The notes beneath the pieces were generated by a model. That model was not told the origin of the DNA. It was given only the letters and a program-made list of their open reading frames with translations, and ran no database searches. Positions 25,974 through 35,277 of a DNA stretch of 38,105 bases are shown here, in pieces. The DNA comes from Actinomycetes bacterium (GTDB lineage Bacteria; Actinomycetota; Acidimicrobiia; Acidimicrobiales; RAAP-2), in contig JAJYVT010000027.1 of the NCBI GenBank assembly GCA_021791845.1, positions 1-38,105 on the forward strand. The letters run 5' to 3'. Numbering within the stretch: position 1 is the first letter of the stretch; the number at the start of each line of letters is the position of its first letter. A program made the translations under genes and the position numbers.

Positions 25974-26978
25974 ATGTCCCGGGACCTGGCGATCGACCTC
26001 GGCACCGCCAACACCCTCGTGTACGCGAAAGGTCGGGGCATCGTCCTCAACGAGCCGACCGTCATCGCCGTGGACAGCCGGACCAAGGGCGTGCTGTCGA
26101 TCGGGGAGGAGGCGTGGCAGATGATCGGGCGTACGCCCGGGTCCATCGTCGCCGTCCGCCCCATGCGCCAGGGCGCCATCACCGACTTCGAGATCACCGA
26201 GCAGATGATCCACGTGCTCCTGCGGCGGGTGGGCGTGGGCCGGCTCAACCGACCCAAGGTGCTCATCTGCGTGCCGTCGGCCATCACGGCGGTGGAGCGC
26301 CGGGCGGTGAAGGAGGCCACGCGGCGGGCCGGGGCGTCGGCCTGCTACCTCATCGAGCAGCCGATGGCGGCGGCCATCGGCGCCGGGCTCGCCATCCACG
26401 AGCCGGTCGGCTCGATGGTGGTGGACGTGGGCGGGGGGACGTCGGAGATGGCAGTCATCTCGCTCGGCGGCGTGGTGGCCATGCGGGCCATCCGCTGCGG
26501 CGGCTTCGACCTCGACGCCGCCATCCAGGGGTACGTGCGGTCCACGTTCGGCGTCGCCATCGGGGAGCGGACCGCCGAGGCGGTCAAGATGGCCATCGGC
26601 TCCGCCGCACCCTTCGAGGACGAGCCCGACGCCGAGGTGCGGGGCCGGGAGGTCTCCACCGGGATGCCGCGGACGGTGGTGCTCACGGCGGCCGAGGTGC
26701 GGGCGGCGATCGAGGAGCACATCAGCCAGATCGTGGTGGCGACGACGACGTGCCTCGGCGACGCCCCGCCCGAGCTGGCGCAGGACATCATGTACGAGGG
26801 GATCCACCTGACCGGCGGCGGTGCGCTCCTCACGGGGCTCTCCCAGCGGCTGGCCGACGCCACCGACGTGCCGGTCCACATGGTCGACATGCCGCTCGAG
26901 TGCGTGGTGCTCGGGGCCGGGCGCTGCATCGAGTCCTTCTCCAAGCTGGGCGCCCTGTTCGCCAGCGCCGAACGCTAG
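25974..26978 (+). CDS. mreB: MreB/Mbl-family actin-like cytoskeletal protein
   Basis: An actin-fold ATPase of 334 aa that polymerises under the membrane and guides cell-wall synthesis in rod-shaped bacteria. Phosphate 1 motif is AIDLGTANT at the N-terminus, then RPMRQGAITDFEITEQMI, VCVPSAITAVERRAV-like sequence (here ICVPSAITAVERRAV), phosphate 2 DVGGGTSEMAVI, and the adenosine motif HLTGGGALLTGL. All are intact. The usual partners mreC, mreD, rodA and pbpA do not follow; instead the next gene is an opposing HEAT-repeat gene. It could be an orphan paralogue (Mbl- or MreBH-like) of a main MreB elsewhere. The 37 nt after it contain a GTCGGCCGAC palindrome but no clear terminator. Confidence 0.93.
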   Translation: MSRDLAIDLGTANTLVYAKGRGIVLNEPTVIAVDSRTKGVLSIGEEAWQMIGRTPGSIVAVRPMRQGAITDFEITEQMIHVLLRRVGVGRLNRPKVLICVPSAITAVERRAVKEATRRAGASACYLIEQPMAAAIGAGLAIHEPVGSMVVDVGGGTSEMAVISLGGVVAMRAIRCGGFDLDAAIQGYVRSTFGVAIGERTAEAVKMAIGSAAPFEDEPDAEVRGREVSTGMPRTVVLTAAEVRAAIEEHISQIVVATTTCLGDAPPELAQDIMYEGIHLTGGGALLTGLSQRLADATDVPVHMVDMPLECVVLGAGRCIESFSKLGALFASAER

Positions 26979-27015
26979 GGGCGCCCGGAGGCAGGGCCGG
27001 GACCGTCGGCCGACG

Positions 27016-27690
<675 letters not shown>

Positions 27691-27696
27691 CGACCG

Positions 27697-27702
27697 AGTA
27701 TG
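27697..27702 (-). promoter_or_regulatory. weak -10-like hexamer of HEAT gene
   Basis: Minus-strand CATACT ends 6 nt before the GTG at 27690. It lacks the first T of TAnnnT, so it is weaker than the others. It overlaps the ATG of the divergent gene at 27700. Confidence 0.25.
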
Positions 27703-28890
27703 TCCGACCCCGAACCCCCCCGCACGATCCCGGACGGCCCTTCCTGGTCGTCCGGTCCCGCTCCTGCCCGCCCGAGCTGGCGACGCGTCCCGCGATGGCT
27801 GCGCGCCCTCCTCGTTGTGGTGGCCGTGCTGGTGGTGGCCGGGTTCGTGGCCGACCGGATCAGTCTCAACCAGTACGCCATCACGCCGGGAGTGGCCCAG
27901 CCCGTGGGCCCGCTCATCCGCGTGCCCTCCGCCCGGGCCCACCCGGTCCACGGCAAGGTGCTGCTCACCGACGTCTACCTGGCGCAGGTCAGTGCGCTCG
28001 GGTACCTCCTCGACAAGATCCAGGGGGCGCAGCTGCTGCCAGCGGCCACAGTCCTCGGGCCGGCGACCCCTCCGGCTGAGCTGACGGCGCAGGGCTACCT
28101 CGAGATGGCCCAGTCGCAGGCGGCGGCCAAGGCGGCGGCCCTCACCCGGCTGGGCGAGAAGGTCGGGGCCCGGAACGCCGGCGTCGCGGTGTTCGCCGCC
28201 GTCCCCGGCTCCCCGGCGTTCGGCCGGCTCGACGTGGGCCAGCTGGTGACGGCGGTGGACGGCCGCCCGACGCCGGACGCGTGCGCCTTCTCCCAGGCGC
28301 TCGATCGGCACCGGGCCGGCTCCACGGTGCGCCTCAGCGTGGAGCGCACGCACCTCTCGACCAGCGCCGTCCTCGTCCCCGGGCCGACGGCAGTGGAGCA
28401 GCTCCGACTGGCGCGCTGGCCCCGGTCGGTGCCCAAGCCTCCGGCCACACCTGCGTGCCCGGGGACGGCGAGCCCCGACCGCGGCTTCCTCGGGATCGAG
28501 GCGGTGACCTGGGTCGACTACACGTACCCGGTCCGGATCTCGATCCGCACGAACTCCATCGGGGGTCCGTCCGCGGGGCTGGCGATGACCCTCGGCATCA
28601 TCGACACGCTCTCGACCGGGCACCTGACGGGCGGACGGACCATCGCCGCCACCGGCACCATCGCCCCCGACGGGGCGGTCGGGGAGGTGGGCGGCGTGCC
28701 CCAGAAGACGGTCGCCGTGGAGCGGGCCGGGGCGTCGGTGTTCTTCGTGCCGGCGGCCCAACGGTCGACAGCAGAGCGCGCCGCCACCCCGGGCCTGCGG
28801 GTCTTCGGCGTCCGCTCGCTCACACAGGCGCTCGCCGATCTGCGCCGTCTCGACGGGTCAGTGCCCAACGCCGGCTCCCCAGGGTCGTAG
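27700..28890 (+). CDS. membrane-anchored Lon-like PDZ protease (YlbL family)
   Basis: A 396-aa protein: a Pro-rich cytoplasmic start, one membrane segment (about 34-52), a PDZ domain (about 155-235, with GQLVTAVDGRPTPD) and a C-terminal Lon-type serine protease domain. The Ser-Lys dyad is S291 in GGPSAG and K336 in GVPQKTVA, spaced as in Lon. It has no ATPase domain, so it should act as an ATP-independent protease outside the membrane, as described for YlbL-type proteins. ATG at 27700 is the natural start; no ribosome binding site is present and the promoter is unclear, perhaps CAGGAT about 20 nt upstream. Its TAG stop forms part of the putative -10 of the DivIVA-domain gene. Confidence 0.9.
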   Translation: MSDPEPPRTIPDGPSWSSGPAPARPSWRRVPRWLRALLVVVAVLVVAGFVADRISLNQYAITPGVAQPVGPLIRVPSARAHPVHGKVLLTDVYLAQVSALGYLLDKIQGAQLLPAATVLGPATPPAELTAQGYLEMAQSQAAAKAAALTRLGEKVGARNAGVAVFAAVPGSPAFGRLDVGQLVTAVDGRPTPDACAFSQALDRHRAGSTVRLSVERTHLSTSAVLVPGPTAVEQLRLARWPRSVPKPPATPACPGTASPDRGFLGIEAVTWVDYTYPVRISIRTNSIGGPSAGLAMTLGIIDTLSTGHLTGGRTIAATGTIAPDGAVGEVGGVPQKTVAVERAGASVFFVPAAQRSTAERAATPGLRVFGVRSLTQALADLRRLDGSVPNAGSPGS

Positions 28891-28893
28891 GCT
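28888..28893 (+). promoter_or_regulatory. putative -10 element overlapping protease stop codon
   Basis: TAGGCT contains the TAG stop of the Lon-like protease gene and ends 7 nt before the GTG at 28901. It is the third stop codon in this window built into such a hexamer. Confidence 0.5.
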
Positions 28894-28900
28894 TTGCCTG

Positions 28901-31045
28901 GTGGATGACGATCGACCGACCTTCTCGTCCTCACGCCTGGCGGCGTCGGAGATCGCCCAGCGCGCCTTCGGGGTGGTGCGCCGCGGCTTCGACCCCGAGG
29001 AGGTCCGGGCCTTCCTCGAGGTGGTGGCACGAGAGCTGCAGGCGTCGGAGCGGCGCGAACAGGAGCTCCTCCACGAGCTGACGGCGGCCGAGGAGCGCGC
29101 CCGCCACCCCGTGATCGACGAGGGGGTGCTCACGAGCTCCCTGGGTCAGCGCAGCGCGGCGGTCCTCCGCAACGCCCACGAGGAGGCGGCGCGCATCACC
29201 CTGGCGTCGGAGGAGGCGGCAGCGGGCGTCGTGCGGGAGGCCCAGCAGCACGCGACCGAGATCCAGGTCCGCGCCGAGTCGCAGGCGGCCGAGCGCATCG
29301 CCGAGGCGGAGCTGGAGGCCAACGCGCTGCGCCAGCAGGCACGCGACGAGTCGGCGGCCATGCTGGACGCGGCCCGGGCCGAGGGCGAGTCCCTGGTCGA
29401 GCGGGCACGCGAGCACGGGCGGGCGATGCTCGAGCAGGCGCAGGACGCCCGCCGCCGGGTGCTGGCCGACATGGCCCACCGTCGCCGGCTCATGACCGAG
29501 CAGATCGAGCAGTTCCGGGCGGCGCGTGACGAGGTCGCGTCGTCGATCGTGGGGGTGCGCCACGCCGTCGACCGGGTCGTGGACGACCTGGCCCGGGCGG
29601 ACGACGCAGCGCGGGCGGCGGCGGCAGAGGCCGTGCGACACGTCACCGCCGACGCGCCGGAGGCGGTCCTCGTGGCCGAGGGCGAGCGCGCCGCGGCCGA
29701 GCTGGGCGCCGACTCGGGCGCCACCCTGGCGGCGGCCGACGACGTGCTCTCGCGCCCGAGCCCCCCGCATTCGCAGGTGTCGCTCCGCTTCGACGACATC
29801 GCCACGGTCGTCGAGCGCCCGTCCGGGCACGCGGGTGGAGCCGGTGCCGAGCACGACCGGCTGGGCGGGGCCCACGGGGTCGCGGACCAGGGGTCGCGCC
29901 CGACGCCCCGCTCCCTCGAGGTCCCGATCCTCGATCCCGGGGCCGGCGACCCCGGGACCGGTCACCCCGGGACCGGTCACGCCACCGCTTCCCACGACCC
30001 CGGCGGCTCGACCGCCGACGTGGACGGCCTCTTCGCCAGGCTCCGTGCCCGGCAAGGCGACGATGTCGTGGCCGGCACGGAGCACGGCCCGCCGAACGGG
30101 ACCGCGGCCGACGAGGCCGGGACCGGCGAAGCGGGTGGCGACCCGTCCCAGACCGACACCGCCGGGGCGGACACCGCCGGGGCGGACACCGCCGGGGCGG
30201 ACACCGCCGGGGCGGACACCGCCGGGGCGGACGTGCCCTCGCAGCTCGGGGCTGCGGCAGGGGAGACGGGTGCGGAGACGGGTGCGGCCCCGGGTGCGGC
30301 GACCGGGGAAGCAGTCGCAGCACCGGCGGCAGCCGAGCAAGCGGCAGCCGAGCAAGCGGCAGCCGAGCAAGCCGAGGAGCCGACCCCCGAGGGCGCCGCG
30401 CTGGAGCGCCGGGCGGCCCTCCTGGACCCGATCGTGACCACGATGGCGCGCCGCCTCAAGCGCGCGCTGCAGGACGACCAGAACAGCCTTCTCGACCGGC
30501 TCCGCCAGGGGCCGGGGACGTGGTCGGACGACCTGCTGCCGGACGAGCAAGCCCAGCGCGCCCTGTACGCCAAGGCGTCGGCCGCCGGCGTGCGCGACTC
30601 GATGGCGGCGGGCACGACCTTCGCCCGCTCGGTGCTCGGCGGCCGCCAAGGGCGCGCCCCAGCCCCGGACCAGCGCACCGTGGACGCGGTGACCGACGAG
30701 CTCACCGGCACGGTGGTCACGCTGCTGCGGCGGCGGCTGGAGGGCGGTGACATCCCCGACGCCGCCGAGCGGATCGGTGCCGCCTACCGCGAGTGGCGCG
30801 GCGAGCGTATCGAGCGATTGGCGGAGGACCGGGCCATCGAGGCCTTCGGCGCCGGCGTGCTGGCCGGCTCGGCCCGCAGCGGGGGTGTGCGCTGGGTGCG
30901 CAGCGACGCGGGCCCAGGTTGCGCCGACTGCGAGGACAACGCCCTTGCCGGCACCGTGGCCCCGGGTGAGGAGTTCCCGACGGGCCACCGGCACCCCCCG
31001 GCGCACGCCGGGTGCCGGTGCCTGGTGCTGCCGACGCCGCGGTGA
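28901..31045 (+). CDS. DivIVA-domain protein with phage Mu F-like C-terminus
   Basis: A 714-aa protein with three parts. Residues 8-50 are a DivIVA-type membrane-curvature domain (FGVVRRGFDPEEVRAFLEVV). Residues 50 to about 245 are a long coiled coil rich in Ala, Glu and Arg. A disordered middle (about 290-495) contains Gly/Asp/Pro sequence, five copies of a 5-residue DTAGA-type repeat (from residue 419) and three of an AAAEQ-type repeat (from 476). The C-terminus (about 500-714) resembles phage minor head proteins of the Mu gpF/SPP1 gp7 group: a helical segment ending RLAEDRAIEAFGAGVLAG, then RWVRSDAG, C674-x2-C677, H696, H698, PPAH and C705-R-C707. I have not confirmed this by search. The GTG at 28901 fits a leaderless promoter. 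Confidence 0.78.
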   Translation: MDDDRPTFSSSRLAASEIAQRAFGVVRRGFDPEEVRAFLEVVARELQASERREQELLHELTAAEERARHPVIDEGVLTSSLGQRSAAVLRNAHEEAARITLASEEAAAGVVREAQQHATEIQVRAESQAAERIAEAELEANALRQQARDESAAMLDAARAEGESLVERAREHGRAMLEQAQDARRRVLADMAHRRRLMTEQIEQFRAARDEVASSIVGVRHAVDRVVDDLARADDAARAAAAEAVRHVTADAPEAVLVAEGERAAAELGADSGATLAAADDVLSRPSPPHSQVSLRFDDIATVVERPSGHAGGAGAEHDRLGGAHGVADQGSRPTPRSLEVPILDPGAGDPGTGHPGTGHATASHDPGGSTADVDGLFARLRARQGDDVVAGTEHGPPNGTAADEAGTGEAGGDPSQTDTAGADTAGADTAGADTAGADTAGADVPSQLGAAAGETGAETGAAPGAATGEAVAAPAAAEQAAAEQAAAEQAEEPTPEGAALERRAALLDPIVTTMARRLKRALQDDQNSLLDRLRQGPGTWSDDLLPDEQAQRALYAKASAAGVRDSMAAGTTFARSVLGGRQGRAPAPDQRTVDAVTDELTGTVVTLLRRRLEGGDIPDAAERIGAAYREWRGERIERLAEDRAIEAFGAGVLAGSARSGGVRWVRSDAGPGCADCEDNALAGTVAPGEEFPTGHRHPPAHAGCRCLVLPTPR
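30155..30229 (+). repeat. five exact 15-bp tandem repeats
   Basis: The unit GACACCGCCGGGGCG occurs five times without interruption in the linker of the DivIVA-domain protein, encoding a DTAGA pentapeptide ladder. The perfect identity at DNA level points to recent slippage expansion. Confidence 0.9.
30326..30370 (+). repeat. three exact 15-bp tandem repeats
   Basis: The unit GCGGCAGCCGAGCAA occurs three times and encodes an AAAEQ repeat, a separate expansion from the one at 30155-30229 in the same linker. Confidence 0.9.
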
Positions 31046-31136
31046 GCGGGCTGTGGCGGGCGCGCAGGCTGGGGGTGCCGAAGTGAGCTCGTGGTGCCGG
31101 CGCCCCTGCCGACGCCACCGCGCGGTGCCGTCGTCT

Positions 31137-31142
31137 TAGGCT
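31137..31142 (+). promoter_or_regulatory. putative -10 element of UPF0182 gene
   Basis: TAGGCT, the same hexamer as before the DivIVA-domain and moxR genes, ends 7 nt before the GTG at 31150. The 104 bp between the two genes hold nothing else I can identify. Confidence 0.5.
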
Positions 31143-31149
31143 TCCGCCG

Positions 31150-34100
31150 GTGCGAACGCCCCAAGACGTCCCCTCGGGCGCCGTCAAGCCGCGCGCCGGG
31201 CGTGCCCGCTGGTGGATCATCGGCGCCGTCGTCCTGCTGATCGTGGTCCTGGCGTCCCTGCGCTCGCTCGCCATCCTCTACACCGACAGCCTGTGGTTCA
31301 CCTCCGTGCACCTGCACTTCGTGTGGTCGACCCTCGTGGCGGTGAAGGTGGGGCTGTTCGCCAGTTTCGGCGCGGCGTTCTTCGTGCTGCTGTGGGTCAA
31401 CCTCGTGCTGTGCGACCGCATCGGCGCCCACGACGCCCTCAGCCAACCCGAGGAGGACTTCCTCCGTCGCTACCAGCGGATGGTGCGCCCCCATGCCGGG
31501 CGTGTGTACGCCGCCATCGCCTTCCTGGCAGCCCTCGTTGCGGCGGCGACCAGCATCAGCCAGTGGAACAACTGGTTGCTCTTCACCCACGCCACCTCGT
31601 TCCCCCACAGCGATCCCCAGTTCCACGTGAACGACGGCTTCTTCGTTTTCCGCCTGCCGTTCCTGCAGTTCCTGGTGGACTGGACGCTCGCCGCGCTGTT
31701 CGTGGTGCTCCTCTTCACGGCCCTGTTCCACTACCTGAACGGGGGGATCCGCGTCCGTTCGACGCCGCACGTGCGCCCGGTCGTCAAGGTGCACCTGTCG
31801 GTGCTCCTCGCCCTCATCGCGCTGGCCAAGGCGGCGGGGTACTTCCTCCAGCGCTACTCGCTCGACATGTCGACCAGCGGTTACGTCGAAGGTGCCGGCT
31901 ACACCGACGTCCACGCCCGCCTGCCGGCCTTGGCCGTCCTGTTCTTCGTGTCGCTCTTTGCGGCCGTGATCCTGCTCGTCAACATCCGGCGTCAGGGGTG
32001 GACCCTGCCGGTGCTCGCCATCGGTGTGTGGGCCTTCGTCGCCCTCGTGATCGGGGTCGTCTACCCGGCCGTGCTGCAGGTCCTCAAGGTCAACCCGGCG
32101 CAGAGCACGCTGGAGAAGCCCTACATCGCCCGCAACATCTCGGCCACCCGGTCGGCCTACGGGCTCTCGGACGTGGCCGTCTCGCACTTCGCCGACAAGA
32201 CAACGGTGTCGCCCGCCACAGTGGCCGCCAGCCTGACAACGTTAGCCAACATCCGGTTGTGGGACCCCTCCACACAGATCTCGCTGGCCGATTTCCGGAC
32301 CAAGCAGGACATCAGCCAGTACTACACCTTCCAGGGCGTCCAGGTTGACCGCTACTCGACACAAGGCACGCTGCACCCCGTCATCGTGGGCGTGCGTCAG
32401 ATCAACTCGGCCGAGATCCCCTCGTCGAGCTGGGTGAACACCCACCTCCAGTACACCCACGGGGAAGGGTTCGTGCTGGCCGAGGCCAACCAGGCGACGG
32501 CCAACGGCAATCCGGTCTTCACCGTGAAGGACGTGCCGACCACCTCGGACAAGGGTGCGCCCACCGTGCACCAGCCCGCCGTCTACTTCGGGCTGCAAGA
32601 CCCGGGCTATGTGATCGCCGACACCCACCAATCCGAGCTCGACGGACTTCGGGCCACAGGCGGCACCATCGAGGGCCACTATCAGGGAAGCGGCGGGGTG
32701 CCCCTCAACTCCTTCCTCACCCGGGCGGCGTTCGCCCTGCGCCTGGGCGACCTCAACGTGCTGGTCTCCAACCTCGTCACGCCGCACTCCAAGATGCTGT
32801 TCGTGCGCGACGTGCGCACAATGGCGGAGAAGGCGGCTCCGTTCCTCAGTTTCGACTCCCAGGCCTACCCGGCGGTGGTGAACGGCCAGATCGACTGGAT
32901 CCTCAACGCCTACACCACCACGGCGAACTACCCCTACTCCCAGAACGCGGCGACGCTGAACGCAGCGTTGCCGACAACAGCGACCGCCGCCCTGCCGCCC
33001 AGCTTCAACTACATCCGCAACTCGGTCGTGGTCGTGGTCAACGCCTACTCGGGGAAGATGACCTACTACGCCATGGACCAGAGCGACCCGATCCTGCGGG
33101 CCTACGAATCGGCGTTCCCCGGCATGTTCACCCCCGCGTCGCACATGACACCGGCACTTCGCGCCCACCTGCGCTACGGCGCCGACATCTTCTCGGTGCA
33201 GGCAGCCATGTACGGGCGGTACCACATCACGTCGCGAGCCCAGTTCTACACGGCGGGTGACGCCTGGGTCGTCTCGCCCACGACCGGGGTTCGCTCGGGC
33301 AAGCTGCAGGTGCAGTACAAGATCAACCAGCAGGGCCAGGTGGTCGCAGGGACATACACCCCGATGACACCCGTGTACCAGGTGATGGCCCTCCCGGGGC
33401 AGACGACACAGTCCTTCACCCTGAGCGACGCTTTCGTCCCGGCGGGGAGCGGCGGCACCGACACCCAGCCACTGCGCGCGCTCCTGGTGGCCAACTCCGA
33501 CCCCACCCGGTTCGGCCAGCTGCACGTGTACGAGACGCCCCCGGGGGCGAGCAAGGTTGGCCCGATCCAGGCGGACACCGAGATCCTGCAGACACCCACA
33601 GTGTCCCGTGAGATCACCCTCCTCAACCAGCAGGGCTCCCGGGTCCTGCTGGGCAACATCCTGCCCGTGCCGATCGGCCAGTCGGTGATCTACGTCCGGC
33701 CCTTGTACGCCGAGTCGAAGACGGTGCCTCAGCCCCAGCTGAAGTACGTCATCACCGTCCTCGGCCAGCACGTGCGCATGCGCCAGACATTGGGGGCGTC
33801 GCTCAACGCCCTGCTCGGCACCACGCTCAAGAGCACAGGCGGCATCCTCACCACAACACCGACAGGGACAACGCCGGGGTCGTCGACATCCTCGACTTCC
33901 TCCGGAGCGGTGGCGCAGGCCGAGAAGCTGCTCGCCGAGGCGGCGAACGACTACGCCAGGGCGCAGGCCGACCTGAAGGCCGGCAAGCTCGGCAGCTACC
34001 AGAGCGAGGTGGCCGCGGCCCAGACAGCGACGTCCCGGGCCGACCAGCTCCTCAAGCAGGTGACCACGGGCTCGACAGCGGCGGGGGCGTCCTCGTCCTC

Positions 34101-34368
34101 GACGCCGGGCGCGCCGGCGAGCTCGGGCACGGCGGCCACCGCCCAGGCGCCGGCGACCACCACCGGACCGGGGACCGGCAGCGGCGGGAGCGCGGGCACA
34201 GCCGCCTCGAGCTCCGGGACGACCCCGGCCCCGCCCTCAGGGAGCGCCACCACGACGGGCACCTCGACCAGGACGACAACGGGGACGACGAACGGAGGGG
34301 GCGCGGGGGCGACGACCAACGGCACCAGCCGGCACGGCGGCTCCGGCACCACACCCGCGGAGACGTAG
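31150..34368 (+). CDS. UPF0182 family large membrane protein
   Basis: A 1072-aa member of the conserved UPF0182 (COG1615) family common in actinobacteria; function unknown. The N-terminal 300 residues hold about seven transmembrane segments (for example WWIIGAVVLLIVVLASLRSL and VGLFASFGAAFFVLLWVNLVL), with the family-typical LYTDSLWFTS following the first. A large extracytoplasmic domain follows (KPYIARNISATRSAYGL, RDVRTMAEKAAPFL, VYVRPLYAES-like sequence, here IYVRPLYAES). The last 170 residues are a short coiled coil, AEKLLAEAANDYARAQADLKAG, then a Ser/Thr/Gly/Pro-rich tail. Codon choice differs from its neighbours: the Thr codon ACA appears around two dozen times and one rare TTA Leu codon is at 32242. 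The start is GTG 31150 with a leaderless promoter. Confidence 0.93.
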   Translation: MRTPQDVPSGAVKPRAGRARWWIIGAVVLLIVVLASLRSLAILYTDSLWFTSVHLHFVWSTLVAVKVGLFASFGAAFFVLLWVNLVLCDRIGAHDALSQPEEDFLRRYQRMVRPHAGRVYAAIAFLAALVAAATSISQWNNWLLFTHATSFPHSDPQFHVNDGFFVFRLPFLQFLVDWTLAALFVVLLFTALFHYLNGGIRVRSTPHVRPVVKVHLSVLLALIALAKAAGYFLQRYSLDMSTSGYVEGAGYTDVHARLPALAVLFFVSLFAAVILLVNIRRQGWTLPVLAIGVWAFVALVIGVVYPAVLQVLKVNPAQSTLEKPYIARNISATRSAYGLSDVAVSHFADKTTVSPATVAASLTTLANIRLWDPSTQISLADFRTKQDISQYYTFQGVQVDRYSTQGTLHPVIVGVRQINSAEIPSSSWVNTHLQYTHGEGFVLAEANQATANGNPVFTVKDVPTTSDKGAPTVHQPAVYFGLQDPGYVIADTHQSELDGLRATGGTIEGHYQGSGGVPLNSFLTRAAFALRLGDLNVLVSNLVTPHSKMLFVRDVRTMAEKAAPFLSFDSQAYPAVVNGQIDWILNAYTTTANYPYSQNAATLNAALPTTATAALPPSFNYIRNSVVVVVNAYSGKMTYYAMDQSDPILRAYESAFPGMFTPASHMTPALRAHLRYGADIFSVQAAMYGRYHITSRAQFYTAGDAWVVSPTTGVRSGKLQVQYKINQQGQVVAGTYTPMTPVYQVMALPGQTTQSFTLSDAFVPAGSGGTDTQPLRALLVANSDPTRFGQLHVYETPPGASKVGPIQADTEILQTPTVSREITLLNQQGSRVLLGNILPVPIGQSVIYVRPLYAESKTVPQPQLKYVITVLGQHVRMRQTLGASLNALLGTTLKSTGGILTTTPTGTTPGSSTSSTSSGAVAQAEKLLAEAANDYARAQADLKAGKLGSYQSEVAAAQTATSRADQLLKQVTTGSTAAGASSSSTPGAPASSGTAATAQAPATTTGPGTGSGGSAGTAASSSGTTPAPPSGSATTTGTSTRTTTGTTNGGGAGATTNGTSRHGGSGTTPAET

Positions 34369-34381
34369 CCCCGGGCGGGGC
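34368..34381. terminator. short hairpin between UPF0182 and glnQ
   Basis: GCCCC (34368-34372) pairs with GGGGC (34377-34381) around GGGC in the 18-nt gap between the convergent genes. It has no T-tract, but is the only structure available to end either transcript. Confidence 0.3.
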
Positions 34382-34386
34382 GCTGG

Positions 34387-35277
34387 TCAGAGCCGGCCGG
34401 CGTCGATGATGCGCTGGAGGAACCGCCGGGTCGCCGGCTCAGTGGGGTCCCCGAAGATGCGCTCCGGCGGTCCTGACTCCACGATCCTGCCCCCCTCGAG
34501 GAAGCACACGGTGTCGGCCACCTCACGGGCGAACCCCATCTCGTGCGTGGCGATGAGCATGGTCATCCCCTGGTGGGCCAGCTCACCCACCAGGTCCAGC
34601 ACCTCGGCCACCAGCTCGGGGTCGAGGGCGGAGGTCACCTCGTCCAGCAGCAGCAGGCGGGGCTCCATCGCCAGCGACCGCACGATCGCCACCCGCTGCT
34701 GCTGCCCCCCCGACAGGCGGTCCGGGTACTCGTGGGCCTTGTCGGCCAGCCCGATTCGCTCCAGCAGCTCCTTGGCCCGTGCCTCCGCGGCGCCGCGATC
34801 GACGCCGAGGACCCGGCGCGGCGCAAGGGTGACGTTGTCGAGCACTCGCAGGTGGGGGAAGAGGTTGAAGGACTGGAAGACCATGCCGGTGTGCCGGCGG
34901 ACCAGGTCCTCGTTGACGCGCTCGTCGGCGAGGTCGTGGCCGAAGAGCTCGATGGTGCCTGCGTCGATCCGCTCCAGGAGGTTGCAGCACCGCAAGAGGG
35001 TGGACTTGCCCGAGCCGGAGGACCCGATGAGGCAGACCACGTCGTGGGTGGCCATTGTCAGCTCGACGCCCTTCAGCACTTCGAGCGGCCCGAACGACTT
35101 GTGGACGCCGGTGGCGCGCAGCACCGGCAGGCGGTCGAGGTCGTCCTTGGCCCTGCGGTTGCTCCTTTCGGACGTGGCCGGGGCACGGCCGGGCGAGGCG
35201 GGGCCGGAGCCGGGCGAGGCGGGGTCGGGCGCAGGGGTCGCGTTCGAGACCCGGCCCGGCCGCTCGTCCACGGTCAT
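34387..35277 (-). CDS. polar amino-acid ABC transporter ATPase
   Basis: A 296-aa ATP-binding subunit of the GlnQ/HisP type that powers amino-acid uptake. All motifs are present: Walker A GSSGSGKST, Q-loop VFQSFNLFPH, signature LSGGQQQR, Walker B LLLLDEVTSALDPE, H-loop ATHEMGF. The first 50 residues form a Pro/Ala/Ser-rich extension not usual in GlnQ, so an internal start nearer the ATPase core cannot be excluded. ATG at 35277 overlaps the permease stop as ATGA, which supports this start. It is the third gene of a substrate-binding protein, permease, ATPase operon. GlnQ-like, but the substrate (Gln, Glu, His, Arg or other) cannot be read from sequence. Confidence 0.93.
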   Translation of the reverse strand: MTVDERPGRVSNATPAPDPASPGSGPASPGRAPATSERSNRRAKDDLDRLPVLRATGVHKSFGPLEVLKGVELTMATHDVVCLIGSSGSGKSTLLRCCNLLERIDAGTIELFGHDLADERVNEDLVRRHTGMVFQSFNLFPHLRVLDNVTLAPRRVLGVDRGAAEARAKELLERIGLADKAHEYPDRLSGGQQQRVAIVRSLAMEPRLLLLDEVTSALDPELVAEVLDLVGELAHQGMTMLIATHEMGFAREVADTVCFLEGGRIVESGPPERIFGDPTEPATRRFLQRIIDAGRL

